DNA of 64,000 nucleotides from Symbiodinium natans (GCA_905221605.1 CAJNDS010000602.1:705001-769000), one strand, 5' to 3'. Numbered from the stretch's first letter, positions 11,955-21,223 are shown. Program-made: numbers and translations. Notes: a model not told the origin generated them from the sequence alone.

Positions 11955-12254
11955 ATGGACCGCCCCGACGAGGTGGCTTTTCTGAGGGAGGAAGTCTCCC
12001 GTCTCAGGCATCAGGTTGCCATTCTGCAAGGGGACCTGTCGGGAGCTCATCTGACTACAGAGGGGCTTCTCGCACGTATCCTCGCTCTGGAGCAGTCGTC
12101 CAGTGGGCACACAGTCCGTTTGTCTGATATGGAGGCCGACCTCGAGCTCTGCAACAGTCGTCTGGCGGAGGTCCAGGCCTCTTTATGCGCAGTCATCCAA
12201 GGCATTGGATCTGTATTCTGTTCCATGCTCCGACAGTTGGGCAATCGACCCTAG
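11955..12254 (+). CDS. Small coiled-coil protein
   Basis: An ATG at 11955 gives 99 residues starting MDRPDEVAFLREEVSRL. Leu/Val/Ile recur at heptad spacing through FLREEVSRLRHQVAILQG, LLARILALE and DMEADLELCNSRLAEVQASL, so most of the chain is predicted coiled coil. It ends with a more hydrophobic segment (AVIQGIGSVFCSMLRQL). I recognise no family. It lies 400 bp upstream of element 1 and has the size and style of element 1's own ORF1 (12933-13187), so it may be the ORF1 of an older related element. Expression is unknown. Confidence 0.5.
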   Translation: MDRPDEVAFLREEVSRLRHQVAILQGDLSGAHLTTEGLLARILALEQSSSGHTVRLSDMEADLELCNSRLAEVQASLCAVIQGIGSVFCSMLRQLGNRP

Positions 12255-12472
12255 ACACGACTTTCGCCTACTACACCCTTGTCGGGGGTCGCGTTGCGAC
12301 GCGCCTTTCTGCAATACGGCCGGCTTTCTCTGGAGCAGGATTGATGTGGCTTGAGCCACATGACAATACTTTGCTTGAGCCACCCAGTGAACTGGGGGCA
12401 TGCCTGGCACGTCTTCGCTCACTTTTAAAATTGGGCTGTTCGGTGCGAGCTTTGACTTTGCCAGTGTTAATT

Positions 12473-12656
12473 TGGTGGTAAGCTCAGTTTCTCAGCTTTG
12501 GCGCAATTCGTCTGCTTTGCTTTGTGCTTCGAACTCTGAGCTGCGTTTCCGGCAAAGTCAAAAAGGAAAGGAGTGAGAGCTGGTGGTAGGTGCTCACTTG
12601 GCCTGGAGTTTCGTAGGGCTTGATAGTGGCTTTGGTAGTGTGGCTTGAACTAGCAG
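12473..12656 (+). repeat. Repeat Z, left copy
   Basis: A 184-bp segment ending ...CTTGAACTAGCAG directly abuts the left end of element 1. It recurs at 22329-22512 with about two differences (AAAAAGG versus AAAAGG; GGTGG versus GGTGC). The right copy continues TGAACAGG, and the five bases right of element 1 are also TGAAC. Confidence 0.8.
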
Positions 12657-12797
12657 GTATCTTGTGTTTACTCAAGGATGTTTTTATTTTACTTCAACTG
12701 AGCTGTCACTTTGCTTGCGTATCAGCCATCGGCCCAAAGTGAGAGACTCATGTCTGGACACGTGACATGCTTCGCATGCGTGAGCAATTTTTGTGAT
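12657..12797 (+). repeat. A1, left part of the split direct repeats of element 1
   Basis: 141 bp starting GTATCTTGTGTTTACTC, identical as read to A2 at 21224-21364. After it A1 continues GTCACC and A2 continues CCCACC, which sets the repeat edge. Confidence 0.85.
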
Positions 12798-12932
12798 GTC
12801 ACCAAGTAGCATGTGGCACAATTCCTTTGGGTCATGTGGTTCTCCCTTCTTCCGATCACTTTTAGGTTGGGGGGGGTAGATTGCAGTTCCTCGCTCATCG
12901 CGGGAAGAGCCTAGAGACCCCACAGGGGGCGC

Positions 12933-13187
12933 ATGGGCAGCGTGCCTACCGAGGACTCTCTTACTCCAGCGGAGGAAGCAGATAGGGCCCAGCTGCGGGT
13001 TGTTTTTGATCTTTGGGGTCAAGTTGGTGCCATTAGTCAGCAGCTCAGTTCCTTTCAAGAAGAAAGCCTGGTTTTCTCTGAGCATTTTGCCGCTTTGACA
13101 CAACGTGTGCAACTTTTGCAAGGTCTGCTGTTGCATCTTTTGCTGCATTCATTGCGGTCACATCATTTCTTGCAGGAACTTGATTGA
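12933..13187 (+). CDS. Element 1 ORF1, small coiled-coil protein
   Basis: This 84-residue frame starts with an ATG at 12933 (MGSVPTEDSLTPAEEAD). Its helical segments contain evenly spaced hydrophobics (LRVVFDLWGQVGAISQQLSS, FAALTQRVQLLQGLLLHLLLHSL), so a coiled coil or self-association role is likely, as in ORF1 proteins of many retroelements. Its TGA (13185-13187) is one base before the ATG of the YR ORF (13189), so reinitiation could couple the two. In element 2 the same region is inverted and loses both the ORF1 stop and the YR start. No database family is recognised. Confidence 0.55.
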   Translation: MGSVPTEDSLTPAEEADRAQLRVVFDLWGQVGAISQQLSSFQEESLVFSEHFAALTQRVQLLQGLLLHLLLHSLRSHHFLQELD

Positions 13188-13188
13188 C

Positions 13189-15281
13189 ATGTCGCAAACC
13201 AGCCCTGCCGCATGCACGGGCGCCTCTTCTCCGTCAGGTGAAGATCCACTGCTGTCCGAAGCTTCAGATTTCCCCTCCTGGAGTTTGTGCCAGTCTCCAG
13301 AGAATGTTTCTGGGTTCGGTTCGAGGGAAGCTCAGAGGTCGCACTCCCCGCCTTCGCCTGTCCCTTGTGGTTTTGTGGTGAAGCGTTATCGCAAGAATCC
13401 TTTGCCCATTGCAGATTCCCCTCCTGAGCCTCCTCCACAGCCTGCCTTCTTGAGACCTAGTGCCAAGCCCGAACCCGCCCCACGCGGTCCGTTCCGGTTA
13501 AGTGATAGTTCACGTAGACCTGTGTGCGTGATGCTTCAGCCATGTCCTGCCCCTCGGCCTGGACCTCAGCCTCGGTTCACTGCGAGGGTTCTGCCATCAT
13601 CCCCCTTGTTTCGGCCCGTTCCGCGTCGTGCTTCAGAGTATAGCAAACCCATTCCTTCGGCAGCATCTCAGCCAACTCCGGTCCGTGCGCATTGCGGGTC
13701 CACTGCAGGTCCACCTTCTGCAACTCCCACTGCATCGCAAAGCACTGTCACTGCCTATCGCTTTCAGGAGATGCCGCTGCGGAAGCGATCGCAGGGTCCT
13801 TCAGGTTTTGTCACCCAGAAGGACGTTCACTCTGAGACACGTGCGAAGGCCTTGCAACTTTGGCAGAACATGCGGTCTGTTTTGCTTCCGCTCTCTTCAG
13901 TTTTGCAGGAGCTTTCAGGTTCTTCCCACCCAGAGAGTTTGGAGGACAGGTTGCTGAGCGGGGTGTCTGAGACCACTTTACTCCGCTATCTTCAAGGTTT
14001 CAAGGGCTTTTTGCATGCGCTACACACCCTTGATCGAGCCTTGGACTCCTCTCTTCGTCAAGTGGACATTGCAGATGCACTCTTAACAATGCACAACATG
14101 GGCACTCATGTGCTTAATGGCCTCAAGTCCTTGCGTTGGGCCCAGAAGACGTTGCTTTTGTCCCTCCCGGATTTGTACCAGGGGCTCATGCGCTCCGTGT
14201 CCTACAGGGTTGAGAGTGATAGGAAGGAGGCATTCCCTCTGCCCCTTTTTGTCTTGGCTGCCTTAGAAAGGCAATTGCTGCTGGATATGGGCTCTCCTGC
14301 TCGCCGCCTTTTCATTGGGGCAGTTTTGACTTCTTGTTGGAGCAGCCTTCTTCTCAGCACGTTTCATGGAGCTCCATACAGGCAGGTTCTTGGTGCACAC
14401 GAGGCACATCTTATCGCACCAAAGTCAGCAGGCGGGGGGTCCCTTTTGGTCTCCTTAACGAGGGTTTTTATAGTGCCGGCCGGAGTTTTGCGTGCACTTG
14501 GGTCGCACGCTACCTTCGCCTCCTGGGTGAGGAGTGGGACGCCTTAGAGGCGAGTTTTGGCTCTGTCACTCCAGATTGTCTCTTCTTCTCGTCTGCGGCA
14601 GGCGAGTTTCAGCCTCTCACGTATGGCGAGGTCCTCAACCAATTGCGTGGTCTTCTGATTTCCATTGGTTTGAGTACCGAGGAGGCCGGCACCTTTACAG
14701 TTCACTCGATGAAGGTTTGCCTTCTTTCCGTCATGGCGCAACGTGGTTTCCGAGTCTCCCGCCGGGAGGCTCAGGGGCATCATAAATCCTCCTCTCACAG
14801 TGCCAAGCTTTACAGTCGCGACGATGTGTGGCCAGCTTTGGCAGCCCAAAAGTCCTTAATGCGCAGCATCTCTCAGGGGTGGTGGCCGTCCACCCCTCTG
14901 GCCCGCGGCGGTCGTCATCCGGTTCCGCAGCGCGCCATTGCACACCTTTCCGTGGAAATCCAGCCAATAGCACCTCACCCCCGCTTTCCAGTTCTGGACG
15001 CCTCCTTGCACTCTGTCCCCGTCCGTCTGCATCACACGACCGTGCTGGGCCTTCTTCACCCACTGCAGCTGCTGATGTCTCTTCAGACTCCTCTTCATCG
15101 TCCGAGACGATTGCCCACGCTGCTGATGCGTTTCCACAGGGCAGTGCACGCCAGGCATCCTCCGCAGATGCTGACGAGTGTGAGGAACATGTCTTCCTCG
15201 TATCCCTCGTGGCTCCTGCAGTCAAAAAAGGGGGGGGCGAGAGGGCTTCTTTTGTGCAGTCTCAGTTTGTTCGCATGCTAG
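13189..15281 (+). pseudogene. Element 1 tyrosine recombinase (YR), frameshifted
   Basis: The frame from ATG 13189 has a disordered Pro/Ser-rich N-terminus of about 210 residues. An N-terminal core-binding region follows (ETTLLRYLQGFKGFLHAL, QVDIADALLTMH), then the catalytic domain. At 14350/14351 copy 1 lacks 10 bp (GCCTCAGCGA, present at 28067-28076). This shifts the frame and deletes the box-I arginine of SLRLSDSQ. The domain continues in the next frame with HSMK in place of the usual HxxR, then GHHKSS and a candidate nucleophilic tyrosine in LYSRDD. A second small deletion near 15015 shifts the frame again, and about 180 bp of the 3' end, present in element 2, are missing near 15195. The YR should integrate the circular or linear DNA intermediate; this copy is probably dead. 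Confidence 0.75.
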
Positions 15282-15292
15282 GCCACAACTGA

Positions 15293-15910
15293 GCAACTTC
15301 TGGCCCGCAGTGGTGCGGCTCGAATCGACAGTTCTGGTGGGGCTCCGTGCTTCGCAACGTGCTTCAAGGACAGGTCTCTCGGCTTGGTTCCGCCCCCCCA
15401 GTGACATCGCACCAGTTGGTGCTTCGGCCCCGCACGTGTGTGCAGTGGCTTCTTGGCCACGGCCTGTCAGATTCGCACGTGTGTGCCAAACTCTGAAAGG
15501 TTTGCACGGTGGCTTCTGTTGCAGCGTTCTTTTAAGGTTTCTCCAGGCTTCAGGTTTCGGGATCATCTCGGGCCTGGCTTGAAAAGTCTTTGCCTTCAGT
15601 CTCTTGCTGCACATGGTACATAAGGTGTTTGTCTGGCCATTTCTGTGAGGCGACAAAATGACCATCCCCTTCAATACACGCTCGGTTTCTCACGTGATAG
15701 TACGTGGGTTGTCCAAACAAACTTAGTCTCACGGGCGTGAGGTTCAGGTGTTTGCATCTGGAATGCAAAGTGATGCCAGCGAGATTCTCCTTGCTGCTCT
15801 CGAGCGTGTGCTCTCCTGTGGGGTTGGTCCCCTTCCGCACGTGTGTGGCATTTCGCGTTTGCGCACAGATGAGTTCATTTGCGTGTCTTTTCTTTGCTTG
15901 GCCAGGAATC
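15293..15910. other. Conserved spacer between YR and Gag in element 1
   Basis: About 620 bp with no convincing frame, nearly identical to 29208-29825 in element 2. The motif CGCACGTGTGTG recurs at about 15433, 15475 and 15837. Its position directly before the Gag ATG makes it a candidate for an internal promoter or leader, or for the region that corresponds to the internal complementary region of DIRS elements. This is inference only. Confidence 0.45.
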
Positions 15911-17081
15911 ATGGCTTCGGCGGATGTTCCGGATCTGGACGAAGAATTGCTGGCTCTGGCAATTCAATGCAAGGTGCCCGAGGCATACCATCAGTGCCTC
16001 TCAGGCTTCGATGTTCCTCTTTTCGGCCTTCGCGCCAGCACTTGACACTCTCCTCGAGAAGGTTTCTGCCCCGGAATCCGCCGCTGAGATCTTGCTGGTT
16101 CAGGCTTCATTTCGGCTTCTCTTTCAGAAATGCAATAACCAGGCAGCCGCTTCGCAAGGCACTGAGCCCAAAGCTCCTTCCTCGGCTTCGACATCTGGGT
16201 GGGTCGAGCAGTTCCCGCCCAAGTTGTCAGGTGAGCAGGTCATCCAGCTGCGTTCCGCCTTTGGAGCGTCCTATCCGGGCGAAGTGTTGGACCACGAGAA
16301 CACCCCCGGCAGTCGCATGTTGGCTCTTACTTCGAAGGTGATGCAGCCGGGTGAGCATAAGTGGATACCCTGGAAGTTTCGGATGAGCAAGGCTCAAGAG
16401 GAAGCTTTCAACCTTCGCCGGCCCTCCAAGGTCCCGAAGTTCGAGGACTTCATCTACGATGAGATTCCAGCTCGAGAACTTCCGCAAGGCCAAGTTGGCG
16501 CATCATTTCTTCAAGGGGTGCTCGGCCTCATGTCGGTGTCGGCATCCTTGGTGCAAGGGGCACATCTCCACAATCTTCGCCTCTATGAGCGCAAGTTCAT
16601 CAAGTTGGCATGCTCACGCTTGGAAGGTTCGACTGGCCTCAGACAACCTAACATCGAGGAGTTACAGGCTGCCGACCGACATCTCTGGGGTATCATGGCT
16701 GACTTGGTCAACGTGCACAAGTGGACGTTGAATGATGCCTTGACTGAGGTGGTTGAAATCCGCGGTGATATGTCAGCCATGCTCCAGCCACGTGCAGCTG
16801 TCTCTAAGTTTCGGCCAGAGGGCAGGAAGGGTGATGGCAAGAAGGGCCGTCCCCCTCAGGAGTCTTCATCTGGCAAGGGTGGCAAAGGTCAGCGCTGGGT
16901 TCTCTCTTACCAGGACAAGTCTGGGGCACGCGAGAATCTCTGTCGTGGCTACAGTTCTCGTGACGGATGCAAGTTTGCGAATTGTCGCTTTGAGCATTTG
17001 TGTCCGGTCCCAGGCGCGGATGGCCGTCCATGTTTGGGTAAGCATCCGGCGTACGAGCACAAGTCACGCGCTTCAAACTGA
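15911..17081 (+). pseudogene. Element 1 Gag-like protein with CCCH knuckle, frameshifted near its start
   Basis: The probable start is the ATG at 15911 (MASADVPDLDEELLAL). At about codon 39 copy 1 lacks 23 bp that are present in element 2, which shifts the frame; the rest is open to a TGA at 17079-17081. The body is mostly helical, and the last 100 residues are Lys/Gly/Arg-rich (RKGDGKKGRP). They are followed by a CCCH zinc finger (C-x8-C-x4-C-x3-H in CRGYSSRDGCKFANCRFEH) and a second Cys/His-rich segment (CPVPGADGRPC, then KHPAYEH). This is the layout of a nucleic-acid-binding nucleocapsid. It is in the same frame as Pol, separated only by the TGA. Confidence 0.7.
17079..17081 (+). promoter_or_regulatory. 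In-frame TGA between Gag and Pol, candidate readthrough stop
   Basis: The Gag frame ends AAC-TGA-CTA. Downstream the same frame stays open through all of Pol. The identical TGA-CTA is kept in element 2 at 31648-31650. TGA followed by CTA is a known leaky-stop context in plant RNA viruses and some cellular genes. A readthrough Gag-Pol is the simplest reading; a spliced or separately initiated Pol is the alternative. Confidence 0.6.
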
Positions 17082-20000
17082 CTATCTTCTTCACTGGGAG
17101 CCGGCAATTCAGATGTTCGTACAACAAGAGAGGATGATGGTGTCTCGCCCGCAGAAGCTCTTCAGAATGGCGATTTCTCTTGGGAGACTTGCTTGTATCT
17201 TTTGCAGGACTCGTTCCCTGGTGCAGTTTTTCTTCGCCGTTCACACGTGCTGACTGGGGGTCGACCTGCTGCTCAGTATTTTAACTTAGGGGCACGCGTG
17301 GGGGGTCAAGGTGGCATGTGCTCGGCCACTCTGGAGCAGCAAGATCTTGTGCGGTATGTGAACGCATTTCTCGCGCACCTTTTTCCTGAAGGCACTTGGA
17401 CGAGCATCTGTGTTTCTCACAATGAGTTTGCGCACATCCACCAGGATTTCAACAGCCCCGACTCTCAGAATTACACCCTCAGCCTGGGGGCCTTCTCGGG
17501 CGGAGGCTTGTGGTTGGAAGGCGACGCTTCAGCTTTTCCAGGCTACACCTTGGTGCCGCCTCCAGACAAGGAGGCAGATCAGTCCTTACGTGGGGCCATT
17601 GTGTGCACTCGGCGGGCAGGATTCTCTTTCAATGGCCGCTTGCGCCACTGCAGCGAACCATGGGTTGGCGATCGCTGGGTCGTCATCGCTTATACGGCGC
17701 CGAATCCGGATGCTCTGTCCGCTGATGACGTCTCCTTGCTGGCGGCTCTTGGTTTTCCCTTGCCTCGCGTGTCGAGCACACCTCCACCGCCATCTGCTCG
17801 AGGCAGTGTCGTTGCAACTCCTGCTCCGGATGCACAGGTCACGTGCCCATCACCAACGCTTCCCGAGCAGGTCCTGCCTCCGCACTTTCCTGCCCTGCGA
17901 CGGAATCTTTTCCTCGAGTTGTGTTCAGGCAGGAATCGGCCACTTTCCTCTGCGGCTCTCAGGGCTGGTGTCTCTGTCATATCAGTTGATATCCTTCGCT
18001 CATGTGAGCAGGACATCCTCCAGGATAGCACTTACGATGCTTTGTTGCGGCTGGGGTTCTCCGGTCAAGTGACACTTGCGAATGCATCTCCACCATGCAC
18101 TGAGTACAGCCGTCTCAAGTTGCTGGATAATGCAGGCCCCCGCCCTCTGCGTTCACCGGACCATATGGAAGGTTTCCCAGACTTGAATGCTGAGGAGAAG
18201 CACCGTTTCGAGCAAAGCCGCTTGCTCCTTTTTCGCTCCTTGCACATCCTCCGCGCTGTGTGGTGCGGTGGTGGCCACATTAGCTTCGAACACCCTGCCA
18301 ACAGCCTTGCCTGGCTCGAGAAAGAGACCCAGGCTTTTCTTAAGCACGTTTCCGCCGATCTCAACTGCATTGCGGCTTGTCGGTTTGGGGCAGATTGGTA
18401 CAAACGTTGGCTCTTTGCTTGCACTTGGCGGGATATGCAGGGCTTGGCGTGTGCTTGCAATCACGCTCCCGACAGCCACCAACAGGTGGTTGGTGCTCGC
18501 AACTCGGATGGCACCTGGGCCTCAGCTGCTACTTCTGAGTTCCCTCCTGCACTGGCGGAGGCGTATGTGGCTGCTGCGCTGCCCTTGTTCGAGACGTGTG
18601 CAGATCCAGTTGATTTGTCCTTGGCCCAGCTCCCCTTCCTTGTACCCAAGAAGGGCATGCACTCTCCTCCTTTTGGCACGCAAGATGGCGGCGGCATCTT
18701 TTCCTGCCCTGATTGGTCTAAGCCCCCTAGCGATGCTGTGGATGTCTTTGACGGCTTGCGCCAAGAACTTGTGCATTACCTGTTGTCTCGCAAGGCACCT
18801 CTTCGCCTTCAGGAGCATGTTCAAAGTCAATGCGAGGATGCTCTGTTTTCCGCGGATGAAGTGCTGGCTCTTCGCGCCATGTGGTCCTCCTGGTTCACTC
18901 GCAAGGGCTGGCCTGCCCCCGATTGGACAGTTCCACCTTCTCAGCCATATTGTCTTCATGCCCTCTCCGCTTTGTCCCGAGCCATGGGCGATCGAGATGA
19001 CATGCTGTTTCCTTGCCTGTTGGAGGGCATCCCCACTGGTTTCTTCAATGACATCCCGAGGAGCAACGTCTTCATCCCGGTGGAAGACGTGGGCAGCCTG
19101 GCCTCCGATGATCAACTGCAGATTTGCGAGAGCAATTGGCAGGGCGCACGGGAGAACCCAGCTATCCTGCACGAGTTGGTGCAGAAAGAAGTCGATGAAG
19201 GCTGGCTGGAAGAGGTTCCTCTCTCCGAGGCAAAGCAACGTTGGGATAAAATCGCGGTTGCCAAGCTGAACGTGGTCCTTGCTGAAAACAAGAAGCCCCG
19301 CTTGATCATGGATGGGACTATCAGTGGGACCAACCCGAGCTGTTTCATGAACGAGAAGTACAACCTCCCTGGCCTGCAGGATGTTCGCTCTTGCTTTCCT
19401 CTTCGCGGGTGCCACTCTCAGCACGCAGGTTTCAGTTTGGATATCCGGGCCGCGCATAAAACAATCCGTATCAAGGAATCGGAGCGTGGTCTGTGCGGCA
19501 TTAAGCTGGAGGATGGCCGCCATTACTGGTATCGCGTGTGCCCCTTTGGTACGAATTTCTCAGCTCTTTGGTGGGCGCGGCTTTCATCCTTCATGATCAG
19601 GGTTTTCCATCTTCTATTATGGGTCGCACATATGCTCAGCATTTATGTGGACGATCTTTTACTGGTCCAGGACGATGCTGTGGTGGCAGTGTTCGGCAGC
19701 TTGCTTCTTTCTTTCTGCCAATCCTTCGGGATTCCTCTTTCCTGGGCCAAGGTACAACTCAGTCATGAGCTGAAGTGGTTGGGCTGGTGTTTTAACTTTC
19801 GCGCCGGAACGTTCTGGGTTCCAGAAGATAAGCGGGCCAAGCTGCTGCACCAAGTCCGGGTTCTTCTCAGAAAAGGTCCTGTCGAGAAACAGGCCCTAGA
19901 GCAGACCGTGGGTCTGTTGATGTGGATAACTCAGGCATCGGTGCAGCTGCGCCCCTGGCTTTGCAACCTTTGGCGGGATCTTCAACGTCCGGCAGCGACA

Positions 20001-20882
20001 AACTTCAGCATCTCTTCCAGTGAATGGCAGACGCTCAAGGATCACCTGGACGAGAACTTGCGGTTCTGTTCTACCCCGCCTGGGACGGCCATTCCATGCG
20101 GTGCTACCTTGATCTCTGCCCGACACGTCCCACTTCGCAGCAAGGCAGATCTGTGCAAGGTCCCTTTGACAACTCGTCGCGTCTACATGCGGATTGCTGA
20201 CCCGCAACACCGGAAGCGGCATGTGTCCGAGGCGAGCCGTCGCTTCTTGCTCTTCTGGGAGGACTGGTGTCTCCAGTCTCCATCACTCACATGCTTGCAA
20301 CCTTCTTGCAGGGCGATCTCCGCAACACTTGCAGCCGATGCGTTTGCTTCCAGCCTGTGCATTGGGATTGGGGGCTTTCTTCGTGTCCAGGGTTCCTCGG
20401 CAGTTTGGTTCAGTGAACGTTTTGCTCTCTCCGATATGCAATGCTTGGGGGTGCCTCTCGCCCCGGATGCTCAGAAGAACATTGGTTGCTGGGAACTGCT
20501 CGCCCAGATGGCCTTGCTCATCCTCTTTGCGGAGGTCTGTCCGGGTGGTCGTGCTGGCTTGTCGCTCCGCACCTTCTGCGATAACAGCGCGGCTGAGTCA
20601 GCAGGCAATCGCATGCTGACAACTTCCAGCCCCCTTTGCTTCTTCGCGCAGCAACTGGCGTGTCTTTCATTCAAGCTCGGCCTCACCTTGGACATCCAGC
20701 ACATCTCCGGCTTTCGCAATACAGAAGCAGATTTCTTGAGTAGATGGCAGCCGCCGGAGGAGTTGCAGCACGGGTTTGAGCTCTTGTACAGGTATCGATT
20801 TCCTGTGGCTCGCATTTGGCAGTCGCATCATGATGTGCGTCTTTTTCCCGCAGATACAAAGCTGCTGTGGCAGCCCCCATGA
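17082..20882 (+). CDS. Element 1 Pol: 2OG-Fe(II) oxygenase-like, C5-MTase-like, RT, RNase H
   Basis: The frame is open from the base after the TGA. Residue numbers here count from the TTG at 17193 (1,229 residues). Oxygenase-like fold: HQD (H83/D85), GGGLWLEGD, distal H152, and GDRWVVIAYT with R161 for 2-oxoglutarate. Methyltransferase-like: FLELCSG motif I at 240, VDI at 265, catalytic-type Cys302 in ASPPCTEYS, and E366 in FEHPANS. RT: FSLDIRAA with D750, FGTNFSALWW, YVDD at 818-821. RNase H: D1049, E1101, D1130, D1180. No protease or integrase domain is seen, as expected for a YR element. There is no ATG near the start of the frame, which favours production by readthrough. The methyltransferase could mark element or host DNA and the oxygenase could oxidise a base; neither activity is shown. 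Confidence 0.85.
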   Translation, partial: LSSSLGAGNSDVRTTREDDGVSPAEALQNGDFSWETCLYLLQDSFPGAVFLRRSHVLTGGRPAAQYFNLGARVGGQGGMCSATLEQQDLVRYVNAFLAHLFPEGTWTSICVSHNEFAHIHQDFNSPDSQNYTLSLGAFSGGGLWLEGDASAFPGYTLVPPPDKEADQSLRGAIVCTRRAGFSFNGRLRHCSEPWVGDRWVVIAYTAPNPDALSADDVSLLAALGFPLPRVSSTPPPPSARGSVVATPAPDAQVTCPSPTLPEQVLPPHFPALRRNLFLELCSGRNRPLSSAALRAGVSVISVDILRSCEQDILQDSTYDALLRLGFSGQVTLANASPPCTEYSRLKLLDNAGPRPLRSPDHMEGFPDLNAEEKHRFEQSRLLLFRSLHILRAVWCGGGHISFEHPANSLAWLEKETQAFLKHVSADLNCIAACRFGADWYKRWLFACTWRDMQGLACACNHAPDSHQQVVGARNSDGTWASAATSEFPPALAEAYVAAALPLFETCADPVDLSLAQLPFLVPKKGMHSPPFGTQDGGGIFSCPDWSKPPSDAVDVFDGLRQELVHYLLSRKAPLRLQEHVQSQCEDALFSADEVLALRAMWSSWFTRKGWPAPDWTVPPSQPYCLHALSALSRAMGDRDDMLFPCLLEGIPTGFFNDIPRSNVFIPVEDVGSLASDDQLQICESNWQGARENPAILHELVQKEVDEGWLEEVPLSEAKQRWDKIAVAKLNVVLAENKKPRLIMDGTISGTNPSCFMNEKYNLPGLQDVRSCFPLRGCHSQHAGFSLDIRAAHKTIRIKESERGLCGIKLEDGRHYWYRVCPFGTNFSALWWARLSSFMIRVFHLLLWVAHMLSIYVDDLLLVQDDAVVAVFGSLLLSFCQSFGIPLSWAKVQLSHELKWLGWCFNFRAGTFWVPEDKRAKLLHQVRVLLRKGPVEKQALEQTVGLLMWITQASVQLRPWLCNLWRDLQRPAATNFSISSSEWQTLKDHLDENLRFCSTPPGTAIPCGATLISARHVPLRSKADLCKVPLTTRRVYMRIADPQHRKRHVSEASRRFLLFWEDWCLQSPSLTCLQPSCRAISATLAADAFASSLCIGIGGFLRVQGSSAVWFSERFALSDMQCLGVPLAPDAQKNIGCWELLAQMALLILFAEVCPGGRAGLSLRTFCDNSAAESAGNRMLTTSSPLCFFAQQLACLSFKLGLTLDIQHISGFRNTEADFLSRWQPPEELQHGFELLYRYRFPVARIWQSHHDVRLFPADTKLLWQPP

Positions 20883-20958
20883 GCTCAGTCGTCACACTTG
20901 AATGTTTGGGGCTTTCCAGGCGTTCCTCCTTCACTTTAGGATGTGGCAGTTCTAAAGT

Positions 20959-21223
20959 GGGGAATGTCTTTTGGTTCGCATGGATCGGTAATGTGTTCAT
21001 GCTGCATGCTCACCTTTGATGCTTCGACCGCCACATCCAAAAAGTGAAGGAGTGTTTCGTCCGATGGTCCTTTGTGCAGTGGAGTGCATAGATCCGATTC
21101 GCGTGAGATATCTTCTGCATTCATCTTGATGTTGTAGATGTTCAGATTTGGCGAATGCGGGTGTGCGTTGTGAAAGATTTCCTTTGCTGTACTTTGGGCG
21201 ATGGCTGATAGTAAAATATAAAC
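20959..21223 (+). repeat. B1, right-end direct repeat of element 1
   Basis: 265 bp from GGGGAATGTC to ATATAAAC, identical as read to B2 at 21614-21878. It joins A2 directly at 21223/21224, the junction expected if the element passes through a circular or end-joined intermediate. Confidence 0.85.

Noticed and set aside
18187-19523. Frames of 360 (+) and 333 (-) codons inside Pol of element 1 (and their equals in element 2)
   Set aside because: They overlap the Pol frame, which has catalytic motifs throughout; the alternatives show no domain and are shadows of its codon bias.
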